Part shown: one piece after another, positions 27,543 through 35,591 of the stretch
Position numbering within the stretch: the stretch's first letter is position 1
How the letters are laid out: each line of letters opens with the position of its first letter
Assembly: GCF_036924535.1 (NCBI RefSeq)
Contig: NZ_JAZHRT010000001.1
Coordinates: 806,001 to 870,000, forward strand
Length of the DNA stretch: 64,000 nucleotides
Direction of reading: 5' to 3'
From: Bradyrhizobium sp. AZCC 2262
Lineage (GTDB): Bacteria > Pseudomonadota > Alphaproteobacteria > Rhizobiales > Xanthobacteraceae
The notes under the pieces: model-generated
Told to the model about the DNA's origin: nothing
Databases searched by the model: none
Seen by the model: only the letters and a program-made list of their open reading frames with translations
Made by a program: the position numbers and the translations under genes

Positions 27543-28255
27543 ACGCGCAGCCGATCGTTCAGGTCGAAGACCTCGACGTCTACTATGGCACCAGCCAGAT
27601 CCTGTTCGGCGTCGCCCTCGCAGTCCGGCAGGGCGAAACCATGGCGCTGCTCGGCCGCAACGGCGCCGGCAAATCCACGACCATGAAAGCGATCATGGGG
27701 CTGGCGCCTGCGCGCCGCGGCAGGGTCACCCTGAAAGGCCGCGTGGTGTCCGGCCTGAAACCGCATCACATCGCGCGCGCCGGTCTCGGCTTCGTGCCGG
27801 AGGATCGCCAGATATTTCCGGAGCACACGGTTGAGGACAATCTGGTCATCGGCGCCAAGAAGGGACCCAATGGCGAGGACGATTGGTCGATCCGGCGCAT
27901 TTACGACGTGTTTCCGTTACTGGAGCCGCTGAGGAACCGGATTGCAGGAAAGCTGTCGGGCGGCGAACAGCAGATGCTGGCGATTGCGCGGACGCTGATG
28001 GGTAATCCCGCGCTGCTACTGCTGGACGAGCCGAGCGAGGGGCTGGCGCCGATCATCGTGCAACGGATCGGCGAATTGCTGCGGCAGCTCCGCGGCACCG
28101 GCGCCACGGTGCTGATCGCCGAGCAGAACATGCATTTTTGCCTTGGCCTTGCGAGCCACGCGACGGTTATCGACAAGGGCCAGATCGTCTACACATCCGG
28201 GATCGAAGAGCTGAAAGCCAACGATAACATTCGTCAGCGCTACCTCGCGCTGTAG
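27539..28255 (+). CDS. Branched-chain amino acid-type ABC transporter ATPase (LivF-like)
   Basis: A 238-residue ATPase with Walker A (GRNGAGKST), signature (LSGGEQQ), Walker B (LLLLDEPSEGLAP) and the LivF-specific FVPEDRQIFP segment. Its ATG overlaps the LivG stop (ATGA). It completes a five-gene importer that runs straight into the CoA-metabolic genes after a 24-base gap, so importer and enzymes are very likely one transcript. Confidence 0.92.
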   Translation: MNAQPIVQVEDLDVYYGTSQILFGVALAVRQGETMALLGRNGAGKSTTMKAIMGLAPARRGRVTLKGRVVSGLKPHHIARAGLGFVPEDRQIFPEHTVEDNLVIGAKKGPNGEDDWSIRRIYDVFPLLEPLRNRIAGKLSGGEQQMLAIARTLMGNPALLLLDEPSEGLAPIIVQRIGELLRQLRGTGATVLIAEQNMHFCLGLASHATVIDKGQIVYTSGIEELKANDNIRQRYLAL

Positions 28256-28279
28256 CTTTCGGCCCGACCGGGGGACGAA

Positions 28280-29494
28280 ATGACCATCGAACGCAAGCTA
28301 TCGCCGACGCATGAGGCGCCGTATCGCGACCTGCGTGTGCTGGACTTCGGGCAGGGCATTGCCTCGCCCTATTGCGCAATGCTGCTGGGCGTCTATGGCG
28401 CCGATGTCATCAAGGTCGAGCCGCCGGAGGGGGATTGGTCCCGTTTTCTCGGCACGACCTATGGAAGTCACACCACGCTGTCGGCGGTTTATAACCGCGG
28501 CAAGCGCAGCCTCTGCCTCGACATGAAGCACAAGGACGGGATCGCAATCGCGCGGCGGCTCGCCAGGGATTGCGACGTCCTGATCGAGGGTTTTAGGCCG
28601 GGCGTCGCTGCGCGGTTGGGGATCGGCTACGAAGAATTATCGCGCGACAATCCAGGACTGATCTATCTTTCGGTCAGCGCCTTCGGGCAGAGCGGTCCAT
28701 ATTCGAAGCGGCCGGGCTCAGACTCCGTCGCGCAGGCGTTTTCCGGCCTGGTGTCGATCAATGTCGGCAACGACGGGACCCCGCACCGGGTCGGCACCAC
28801 GATCTCCGACGTCGTGACCGGCGTCTATGCCTTTCAGGCCATCGCGACGACGCTGTTCGCGCGTGCGACCGTCGGAAACGGGCGCTGGATCGACGTCAAT
28901 CTTTGCCAATCGACGTCTGCCTTGCTTGGTCACAAGGTCGCCGAACATATTCTGGAGGGCGGGGCGCCGCGCGCGCTCAACGTTCCCGCGGGTTCATACC
29001 AGACCGCCGACGGCTGGATGATGGTTACGCTGGTGAACGAGCCGCAATACAAGCGGCTGTGCGCGGCGATCGGCCGCGACGATCTCGCCAGCGATCCGCG
29101 CTTTGCCGACTTTGCGCTGCGCGCGGATTCCGTCGATGCGCTGATCCCGCAATTGCGCGAGGTATTTTTGACGCAGCCGACGGATGCCTGGCTTACCCGC
29201 CTGCATGCCGCCGATCTCATTGCGGAGCGGATCCTCAATCCCGGCGAATGGCTGCGCAACGTCCATGTCGAGGCAACACGGGCCGCGGTCTGCCAGCAGA
29301 CGCCGGGCGTGGGGCCGATATACTCGCCGCGGACGCCAGGCATTGCGAGCTTTTCGGAGGATGACTTGCGCCCCGCGCCTGATATAGGCCAGGACAGTTA
29401 CGAGGTGCTGCAGGAGGCGGGTTTCGAGCGTGGCGCCATCGACGATCTGATCAAGGCCGGCGCGGTGCGTCAGGCCAAGGGAGGCATGGCATGA
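28280..29494 (+). CDS. CaiB/BaiF family CoA transferase
   Basis: A 404-residue class III CoA transferase that moves CoA between acids through an enzyme-bound anhydride. Typical parts: the N-terminal LRVLDFGQGIASPYCAMLLG, GADVIKVEPPEGD, the YNRGKRSLCLDMK segment, and SAFGQSGPY. The canonical catalytic Asp is expected near residue 165-175 (the segment around GSDSVAQAFSG is the likely site). The start follows a GGGGGA sequence. It is first of four overlapping enzyme genes and probably makes the CoA ester handled by the hydratases and lyase that follow. Confidence 0.9.
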   Translation: MTIERKLSPTHEAPYRDLRVLDFGQGIASPYCAMLLGVYGADVIKVEPPEGDWSRFLGTTYGSHTTLSAVYNRGKRSLCLDMKHKDGIAIARRLARDCDVLIEGFRPGVAARLGIGYEELSRDNPGLIYLSVSAFGQSGPYSKRPGSDSVAQAFSGLVSINVGNDGTPHRVGTTISDVVTGVYAFQAIATTLFARATVGNGRWIDVNLCQSTSALLGHKVAEHILEGGAPRALNVPAGSYQTADGWMMVTLVNEPQYKRLCAAIGRDDLASDPRFADFALRADSVDALIPQLREVFLTQPTDAWLTRLHAADLIAERILNPGEWLRNVHVEATRAAVCQQTPGVGPIYSPRTPGIASFSEDDLRPAPDIGQDSYEVLQEAGFERGAIDDLIKAGAVRQAKGGMA

Positions 29495-30267
29495 GTACCG
29501 ATCTCGTTCGTTATTCCGTCTCAGGCAATATTGCCGAGATCATGCTGGACCGTCCGCCGGTCAATGCGCTCAGCATGGACTTGATCGATGCGCTGCTGGC
29601 GGCGCTGGCGAAGGCGAGGGACGACGAAGCGGTGCGCGCCGTCATCATCGGCAGCGCACACAAGGTGTTCTGCGCCGGGCTCGATCTCGATATCGTCCGA
29701 GGCAAGCCCGGGATCGAGACCAAGAAATTCCTTGAACGGCTTTATTTTGCGCTCAACGATACCCAGTATCGCATGGGCAAGCCGACCATCGCGGCCGTCG
29801 ACGGCGCGGTGCGGGCCGGTGGCATGACGATCGCGATCTCCTGCGACATGATCATCGCGGGCGACGCCTGTACCTTCGGCTATCCCGAGATCGATGTAGG
29901 CCTGATACCGGCCATTCACTTCGTGCAACTGCCGCGATTGGTCGGCAAGCATCGGGCGTTTGGTCCGCTGTTCCTCGGCGAACCCTTCGACGCCGCGACA
30001 GCCTTTCGCATGGGATTGCTGAGCGAGGTGGTGCCGAAGGGCACTGCGTTGGACCGCGCGCGTGAGATCGCGGGCAAGCTCGCCGCCAAATCTCCAATCG
30101 TCATGAAGATCGGGCGCGATGCCTTCATGCGGGCGGTCGACGCCGATTTCCGCCGCTCGGTCGAAAACGCGGCCGAGAGTTTTGCGCTTGTCGCAACGAC
30201 GGAAGATTGTCAGGAAGGCTTGAATGCGTTCGTTGAAAAACGGACGCCAAACTACAGGGGACGCTGA
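29491..30267 (+). CDS. Enoyl-CoA hydratase/isomerase (crotonase) family protein
   Basis: A 258-residue crotonase. The oxyanion-hole segments are recognisable (GSAHKVFCAGLDLD at about residues 54-67 and DGAVRAGGMTIAISCD at about 104-119). Of the usual catalytic glutamates, one is seen at the start of a conserved stretch (GYPEIDVGLIPA) at about residue 132. It would hydrate, isomerise or cleave an acyl-CoA. Its ATG overlaps the stop of the CoA transferase (ATGA). Confidence 0.9.
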   Translation: MSTDLVRYSVSGNIAEIMLDRPPVNALSMDLIDALLAALAKARDDEAVRAVIIGSAHKVFCAGLDLDIVRGKPGIETKKFLERLYFALNDTQYRMGKPTIAAVDGAVRAGGMTIAISCDMIIAGDACTFGYPEIDVGLIPAIHFVQLPRLVGKHRAFGPLFLGEPFDAATAFRMGLLSEVVPKGTALDRAREIAGKLAAKSPIVMKIGRDAFMRAVDADFRRSVENAAESFALVATTEDCQEGLNAFVEKRTPNYRGR

Positions 30268-30722
30268 TGGCGGGATTGTATTTCGAGGAGTTCGAGGTCG
30301 GCCGGGAATTTCACCATGAGTTCTCCAGGACCGTGACCGAGATGGACAACACGATGTTCAGCCTGTTGACCATGAACCCGCAGCCGCTGCATATCGATGC
30401 GCATTTCTCCGAAAATACCGAATTCGGCCAGCGGCTGTTCAACAGCCTCTATACGCTCGGCATCATGGTCGGCATGAGCGTCTATGATACGACGCTCGGC
30501 ACCACGATCGGCAACCTCGGGATGACTGACGTCAAGTTTCCAAAACCGGTATTTCACGGCGATACGCTCAAGGCGCACACCAAGATCATCTCCAAGCGCG
30601 AGAGCAAGTCACGGCCGAACCAGGGCATCGTCGAGTTCGAGCACACCATGACCAATCAGCGCGGCGAGGTGGTGGCAAGCTGCCGCCGGACCGGCCTGAT
30701 GCATTGCAAACCGAAGGTGTAA
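30267..30722 (+). CDS. MaoC-like acyl-CoA hydratase
   Basis: A 151-residue single hot-dog protein of the MaoC/R-hydratase group. The hydratase motif is visible in NPQPLHIDAHFSENTEFG (Asp-x4-His type, about residues 38-55; Asp at 44 region and His at 42 are candidates). It hydrates enoyl-CoA esters. The ATG overlaps the crotonase stop by one base (TGATG). In mesaconyl-, itaconyl- or similar CoA pathways a MaoC protein produces the substrate of a CitE-like lyase, which is exactly the next gene. Confidence 0.9.
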   Translation: MAGLYFEEFEVGREFHHEFSRTVTEMDNTMFSLLTMNPQPLHIDAHFSENTEFGQRLFNSLYTLGIMVGMSVYDTTLGTTIGNLGMTDVKFPKPVFHGDTLKAHTKIISKRESKSRPNQGIVEFEHTMTNQRGEVVASCRRTGLMHCKPKV

Positions 30723-30726
30723 GCCG

Positions 30727-31584
30727 ATGCGATCGTTCCTGTTCGTTCCCGGCGATAGCCAGCGCAAGTTTGAAAACGCCAAGAAGACGGCGGCCGATGC
30801 GCTGATCCTCGATCTAGAGGATTCCATTGCGCCCGACGAAAAGGTCGGCGCGCGGCGTACGGTGCGTGAGATGCTCGGCGCCCGGAATCCGAACCAGAAG
30901 ACATATGTCCGCGTCAATGCGCTCGATACCAACATGACGCTTGGCGACCTCGCGGCCGTCATGCCGGGCCGACCCGACGGAATCGTGCTGCCGAAATGCG
31001 CCGGCGCCGCCGACGTCAATCGTCTCTCGCTGTATCTCGATGCTTTCGAGGCAGCCGCTGACATCGACAACGGCGCGACGCGCATCGTCACCGTGGCGAC
31101 GGAAACGGCGAGGGCGGTTCTCAAGCTACTCGATTTCGAGAACATGAGCCCGCGGCTATGGGGCATGATGTGGGGCGCGGAGGATCTCGCGGCCTCGCTC
31201 GGTGCGTCGCGGAACCGGACGGGGAACCGCTTCCACGGGCCATTCCCGCTGGCGCGCGATCTCTGCCTGATCAGTGCGGCTGCGGCAGGCGTAGTCGCCA
31301 TCGATACCATCGCCACCGACATCAACGACCTCGACGCGCTGCGGGAAGAGTCCATTGCCGCGCGACAGGATGGCTTCCTTGCCAAGGCTGTCATCCATCC
31401 CAAGCATGTGGACGTGGTCAATGCAGCCTTCATGCCGACAGATGAGGAAATCGCCTGGTCGGAGAAGGTGGTCAAGGCCTTCAACGATAATCCGACTTCA
31501 GGCGTGGTGAAGATCGACGGCAAGATGATCGACAAGCCGCATCTGCGCGCTGCGGAGAAGATTTTGGCGCTGCGGGGGCGGTAG
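30727..31584 (+). CDS. HpcH/HpaI aldolase/citrate lyase (CitE-like) family protein
   Basis: A 285-residue TIM-barrel lyase that cleaves acyl-CoA esters such as malyl-, methylmalyl- or citramalyl-CoA in a Mg2+-dependent retro-aldol reaction. Visible: the N-terminal LFVPGDSQRKF with the CoA-binding Arg, DLEDSIAPDEK, the metal-ligand Glu in TETARAV, the Asp in WGAEDLAASLG, and IHPKHV near the C-terminus. It is the last gene of the importer-enzyme operon and starts four bases after the MaoC stop. Confidence 0.9.
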   Translation: MRSFLFVPGDSQRKFENAKKTAADALILDLEDSIAPDEKVGARRTVREMLGARNPNQKTYVRVNALDTNMTLGDLAAVMPGRPDGIVLPKCAGAADVNRLSLYLDAFEAAADIDNGATRIVTVATETARAVLKLLDFENMSPRLWGMMWGAEDLAASLGASRNRTGNRFHGPFPLARDLCLISAAAAGVVAIDTIATDINDLDALREESIAARQDGFLAKAVIHPKHVDVVNAAFMPTDEEIAWSEKVVKAFNDNPTSGVVKIDGKMIDKPHLRAAEKILALRGR

Positions 31585-31590
31585 TTCGTA

Positions 31591-31673
31591 GGGTGGGCAA
31601 AGCGAAGCGTGCCCACCTTTCAAGATAGCGGCCTGAATGGTGGGCACGGCGCGAAGGGCGCCTTTGCCCACCC
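31591..31673. repeat. Palindromic intergenic repeat of the GGGTGGGCAAAG type
   Basis: GGGTGGGCAAAG (31591-31602) is mirrored exactly at 31662-31673. Inside it CGTGCCCACC (31608-31617) pairs with GGTGGGCACG (31639-31648). Two alternative pairs of hairpins are possible. From memory this sequence type recurs between genes in Bradyrhizobium and relatives. It sits after the CitE-like gene and may act as a terminator or RNA stabiliser. Confidence 0.75.
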
Positions 31674-32023
31674 TCATATGAGGGCTTTTGAGTCAAGCAT
31701 CCCGACCGGGGCTTGGATGTGATTTTTTGCATTCGGTGGAGCGGCGGCGCGCGGAGCCATGCGTAGCGCAGCGTGCCGCCGCGGTCGGTGCGCTCAGGAA
31801 CTGGCTTCCGGCGATTTATGCAGCATCTCACTGCATCACCTCATATCCGGTCGGGCGTTTTGCAGCCCGGTACCCACATTCCGCATGCATGCGGCGAGGA
31901 AGCCATGAGGATGAGACCCATCTACGAAGCGGCCTGTTGATTTGGCCCAAGGGTGGCACGGTCATCATCCATTCCGCGCTGACCGCGGCCGACGCCGCGA
32001 CGCTGACGCGTTGCTTGAAACGT
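31674..32023. other. Gene-free flank of the IS110-type element
   Basis: About 350 bases downstream of the transposase stop, with no gene. Only 79 bases separate the other end of the transposase from the next gene, so the main non-coding part of the element, if any, should be here. IS110/IS1111 elements carry a guide (bridge/seeker) RNA in such a flank. I cannot place the element ends. Confidence 0.4.
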
Positions 32024-33187
32024 TTACGCCTTCGCGGCCTTGAGCACGGCTCCTTCGGGAACCATGCCGGTTGTGAGGTAGCGCCAGAGCGCCACCATCA
32101 GCTTGCGCGCCAAGGCCACGATGGCGATGCGCTTGTTGCGCTTGCTGGCATTGTTGTGGGTGCGGCTGCGGAACCATCGGGTGAGCGCACTCTCCGGCTG
32201 ATGCCGCAGCCACAGCCAGGCCAGTTCGATCGCGGCGCAGCGGGCGCGTGGATTGCCCGCCTTGCTGATGCCCTGGTCGCGGTCGGTCCCGCCGCTCTGC
32301 CATGGACTGGGCGTCAGCCCGAAATAGCTCGCGACCTCACGCCGATTACGAAAGTCCTTGTAGAACACCTCGCTGGTCAGCGTCGTCGCGAACGCCGGAC
32401 CGAGGCATTTGAGCCGGAGCAACAGTTCGCTGCGCTCGGTCATCTGCGCCGCCGCAGGTGCCGGATCCGCTTGAGCCGACGCCTGTGCGAGTTCCTCGAG
32501 CCGTTCGCGCACCAGCATCAGCCGTGCGTGCTCGTGCCTGATCTCCGCCAGCATCCGTGGCGGCACCGCCTGGCCCTGCCAATCCCGCTGCGCCGAAAGC
32601 CAGCTCAGCCAGTCACGCCGGCGCGGGTTCCCCACCGCCATGCCCAACAATCGCAGCAGCGCCTTGATCCGGGTGGTGTGCGCGGTTTGCTCCTTGATCA
32701 GCCGGCCGCGTTCACGGCTGGTGCGGCGGGCGTCCTCTTGCTCCGGCGCAGGTGCCCGCACGATCCGCACCACCTGCGGCTCACCGCGCAGATACGCCAT
32801 CAGCGTCCGTAGCATCTTCTCGCCATCGATCCGGTCGGTCTTCACCCGCCGTGCCCGCTGATCCACCGCTATGCTCGCAGGGTCAAACACGTAGTTCGTG
32901 ATCCCGGCAGCCAGCAGAAGCCGATGCAGCCAGAACCCGTCGTAGCCCGCTTCGTAGCAGCTCACCACCGCCGGAACGGCTCCCAGCGCCCGGGCCGCCC
33001 GCTCCCGAACCTGACCGATCAGCGCCAGCAGCGCAGCATGATCGCCGCCCTCCAGCTTGTGACGCGACATCTTGCCTTTGTCCGGACTGTGCAGCGTTAC
33101 CAGCCAGCTCTTCTGGCTCAGTTCAATCGCAACGAAAATCGTGCCACAATGCCCGGCGGTGGGCGTGTCTACGGTCGATGCTTGCAT
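32024..33187 (-). CDS. IS110-family transposase
   Basis: A 387-residue transposase of the IS110 type, which moves a circular intermediate using a RuvC-like DEDD domain plus a C-terminal serine-containing domain. The N-terminal domain has FVAIELSQKSW (about residues 18-28; the usual first Asp is here Glu), CYEAGYDGF and KTDRIDGEKML with the later Asp. The C-terminal domain has LGPAFATTLTSEV and YFGLTPSPWQSGGTDR. The length is normal and no frameshift is seen, so it appears intact. It lies between two convergent operons without disrupting either. Confidence 0.9.
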   Translation of the reverse strand: MQASTVDTPTAGHCGTIFVAIELSQKSWLVTLHSPDKGKMSRHKLEGGDHAALLALIGQVRERAARALGAVPAVVSCYEAGYDGFWLHRLLLAAGITNYVFDPASIAVDQRARRVKTDRIDGEKMLRTLMAYLRGEPQVVRIVRAPAPEQEDARRTSRERGRLIKEQTAHTTRIKALLRLLGMAVGNPRRRDWLSWLSAQRDWQGQAVPPRMLAEIRHEHARLMLVRERLEELAQASAQADPAPAAAQMTERSELLLRLKCLGPAFATTLTSEVFYKDFRNRREVASYFGLTPSPWQSGGTDRDQGISKAGNPRARCAAIELAWLWLRHQPESALTRWFRSRTHNNASKRNKRIAIVALARKLMVALWRYLTTGMVPEGAVLKAAKA

Positions 33188-33266
33188 CTGGCTCTCCGAT
33201 GGTTCGAGTGTGGAAACCCAAACCTACCGGAAAGGGCACGCTCACCGCCCCATGGAATCTACGAAC

Positions 33267-34529
33267 TCAGGCGGACGGATTGAGATCGGTACCGTCAGGC
33301 TCGATCAGCGCGCCTTCGACCTCAAGTGCCGCAATTTCATCGTCCCTGAAGCCGGCCTCGCGCAAGATCTCCTCGCCATGCTCGCCAAGACGCGGCGGAT
33401 ACTTTCGGATCGAGGGAGGCGTCTTGCTCCAGGTCGCGGCGGGACCAGCGACGCGTAGCGTGCCTTCGGACGGATGCTCGACGGATTGGAGCAATCCGAC
33501 GGCTGTGAGATGCGGATCGTCGATCAAGCTATCCAGATCATGCAGCGGCGCATGGGGAATGTCGGCCTCGTTGAAGAACTGCAGCCACTCGGCCGTGGAG
33601 CGGGTTTTCATGACCTCCGAAAACCATTCGTAGACGAAGTCGTAGTTCCTGGTGCGGGCACCGATGCTGTTCAGGCGCGGGTCGCGATCGGCTTCGTTTT
33701 CGAGGCCGATCAGACGAAAGAACGCGTTCCACTGCTTGTCTGAATAAACCAGCGCGCAGACATAGCCGTCGCTGGTCTGGTAGGGGCGGCGGTCGGGCGA
33801 TAGCAGTCGCGAATAACCGGGTGGTCCGATCGGCGGCACGAAGCTGCGGCCCGCCATGTGATCACCGAGCACGAATTGCGCCATCGTTTCAAACATCGGG
33901 ATTTCGATGGCCTGTCCTTCGCCGGTACGTTCGCGATGAAAAAGCGCCGCCAGGATGGCGTGGGTGGCGTTCAGTCCGACGATCCGGTCGGCCATCGTGG
34001 CCGGCGAGTAGCGGGGCTCGCCGGTAATCTTGCCGGTCAGCGCGGGCAGTGCCGTCAAACCCTGGATCAGATCGTCATACGCCGGCCGTCCGGCATACGG
34101 GCCTTGCTCGCCAAAACCATGCAGGCTGGCATAGACCAGCCGCGGGTTGATAGTGAGCAGATCGTCCGCGCCGAGATTGAGCCGAGCCATCGCCGCTGGC
34201 CGGACATTGTGAACGAAGACATCGGCCGTCTTCGCCAGCCGGAGCAGTGCCGCCCGGCCGCCGGCTTTTTTGAGGTCGAGTGCAATCGAGCGCTTGTTGC
34301 GATTGCCCTGCAGGTACATGGCGCCCATTTTGGGATGCCGCATCGGTGCGGCGTAGCGCATCACGTCGCCATCGGGGCTTTCGACCTTGATGACGTCGGC
34401 GCCATAGTCGCCGAGGATCATGGTCGCGTAGGGACCCATCATCACACTGGTCAGGTCGATGATCTTGACGCCGGCGAGCGGTCCCGCCGGCGCGGCAGCG
34501 TTGGCCTCTTTCTGGGAATGCCCGGTCAA
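33267..34529 (-). CDS. CaiB/BaiF family CoA transferase
   Basis: A 420-residue class III CoA transferase, with LAGVKIIDLTSVMMGPYATMILGDYGAD at the N-terminus (quoted in part: DLTSVMMGPYATM), GNRNKRSIALDLKK, SLHGFGEQGPYAG and the PAYDDLIQ segment, whose Asp pair near residue 170 is the likely catalytic site. It starts with TTG at 34529, overlapping the stop of the binding-protein gene (TTGA), so it is the last gene of the TRAP transporter operon. A role in activating the acid imported by that transporter is the simplest inference. Confidence 0.9.
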   Translation of the reverse strand: MTGHSQKEANAAAPAGPLAGVKIIDLTSVMMGPYATMILGDYGADVIKVESPDGDVMRYAAPMRHPKMGAMYLQGNRNKRSIALDLKKAGGRAALLRLAKTADVFVHNVRPAAMARLNLGADDLLTINPRLVYASLHGFGEQGPYAGRPAYDDLIQGLTALPALTGKITGEPRYSPATMADRIVGLNATHAILAALFHRERTGEGQAIEIPMFETMAQFVLGDHMAGRSFVPPIGPPGYSRLLSPDRRPYQTSDGYVCALVYSDKQWNAFFRLIGLENEADRDPRLNSIGARTRNYDFVYEWFSEVMKTRSTAEWLQFFNEADIPHAPLHDLDSLIDDPHLTAVGLLQSVEHPSEGTLRVAGPAATWSKTPPSIRKYPPRLGEHGEEILREAGFRDDEIAALEVEGALIEPDGTDLNPSA

Positions 34530-35563
34530 TGGCTTGCCGCCAAAGCTTCGGTGAAGGCCTTGAACACCTCGGTGCCGGGTTTGCCGCGCTTGTTGATGTC
34601 CTTGATCCAGTCCTCCGACACCGACTTGAATGCGGTGTCGAAGACCTTCCTGTCGTCGGCGCTGAAGTTGATCACCTTCATGCCCTGCGATTTGATCTTC
34701 TCGGTCGCGCCCTTCTCGCCATCCTCGAAGCGCTTGCAGCCTTCGCGCGTGGTTTGTTCGCCGGCCTCGACCAGCACCTTGCGCACGTTTTCCGGCAGCG
34801 ACTTGAATTTCGCTTCGCCGATCGAATAGGTGAAAATGGCGGTTCCGAAGTTCAACCCTTCAGTGCCCGATTTCAGGATCTTTCCGAAATCGTAGGACAC
34901 TGAACTCTGATACGAGAAGATCACGCCGTCGAGCGTACCGCGGGTCAGCGATTCATAAATTTCAGGCGCGGCCATGCGAACGGGAACGCCGCCGATCGAG
35001 CGCATCATCAGGTCCATGGCGCCGCCGGTAGTGCGGATCTTCAGGCCTTCCAGATCCTTTGCGGTCTTGACTTCGCGGCTAGTGGCAAGCTGGATTTGAT
35101 AGGCGGGCAGCGCGATAGTGACGAGCGGCCGCAACTGGTTGGGTCCGAACTCCTTGGTCTCCAGAATCCCGCCATTGTGCGAGATCTTGTAGAAGGCGAG
35201 CGACCCCTGACATTCGGTATCGAAAATGCCCGGCAGCTCGGCAACCGCCGTCAGCGAATATTTTTCCGATGAATAGGACGGCACGATGTAGGAGACATCG
35301 GCGACGCCGGCGACGGTGAGTTGCGCCATGTCCTTGGCCTTGCCGAGCTGCTCGGCGGGGTAGTGCTGGAACGTCACCTGTCCATTGGTACCCTTCGTGA
35401 CCAATTCCATGAACGGCTTCGCCACCAGTTCGTGGATGACGTGACCGGCGGGAAGGCTTTCGGCGAGACGCAGCGTGATCTTTTCCTGCGCCACGGCGGG
35501 GCCAGTTGCGGCGGCAAGGAGCGATGCTGCAAGGGCGGCTCGTCCATTGAGACCAGAGATCAT
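34526..35563 (-). CDS. TRAP transporter solute-binding protein (DctP-type)
   Basis: A 345-residue periplasmic binding protein with a cleavable signal (about residues 1-25, ending AVAQ). The DctP-family core includes FQHYPAEQLGKAKDM and the conserved LKIRTTGGAMDLMMRSIGGVPVRM region (partly quoted: IRTTGGAMD), whose Arg contacts the carboxylate in family structures. The ATG at 35563 follows GGGAGAAA. It is closely related to the binding protein at 37483-38514, and both surround one DctM/DctQ pair. Confidence 0.9.
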   Translation of the reverse strand: MISGLNGRAALAASLLAAATGPAVAQEKITLRLAESLPAGHVIHELVAKPFMELVTKGTNGQVTFQHYPAEQLGKAKDMAQLTVAGVADVSYIVPSYSSEKYSLTAVAELPGIFDTECQGSLAFYKISHNGGILETKEFGPNQLRPLVTIALPAYQIQLATSREVKTAKDLEGLKIRTTGGAMDLMMRSIGGVPVRMAAPEIYESLTRGTLDGVIFSYQSSVSYDFGKILKSGTEGLNFGTAIFTYSIGEAKFKSLPENVRKVLVEAGEQTTREGCKRFEDGEKGATEKIKSQGMKVINFSADDRKVFDTAFKSVSEDWIKDINKRGKPGTEVFKAFTEALAASH

Positions 35564-35591
35564 GAGTTTCTCTCCCGTTATTGTTGTTGTC

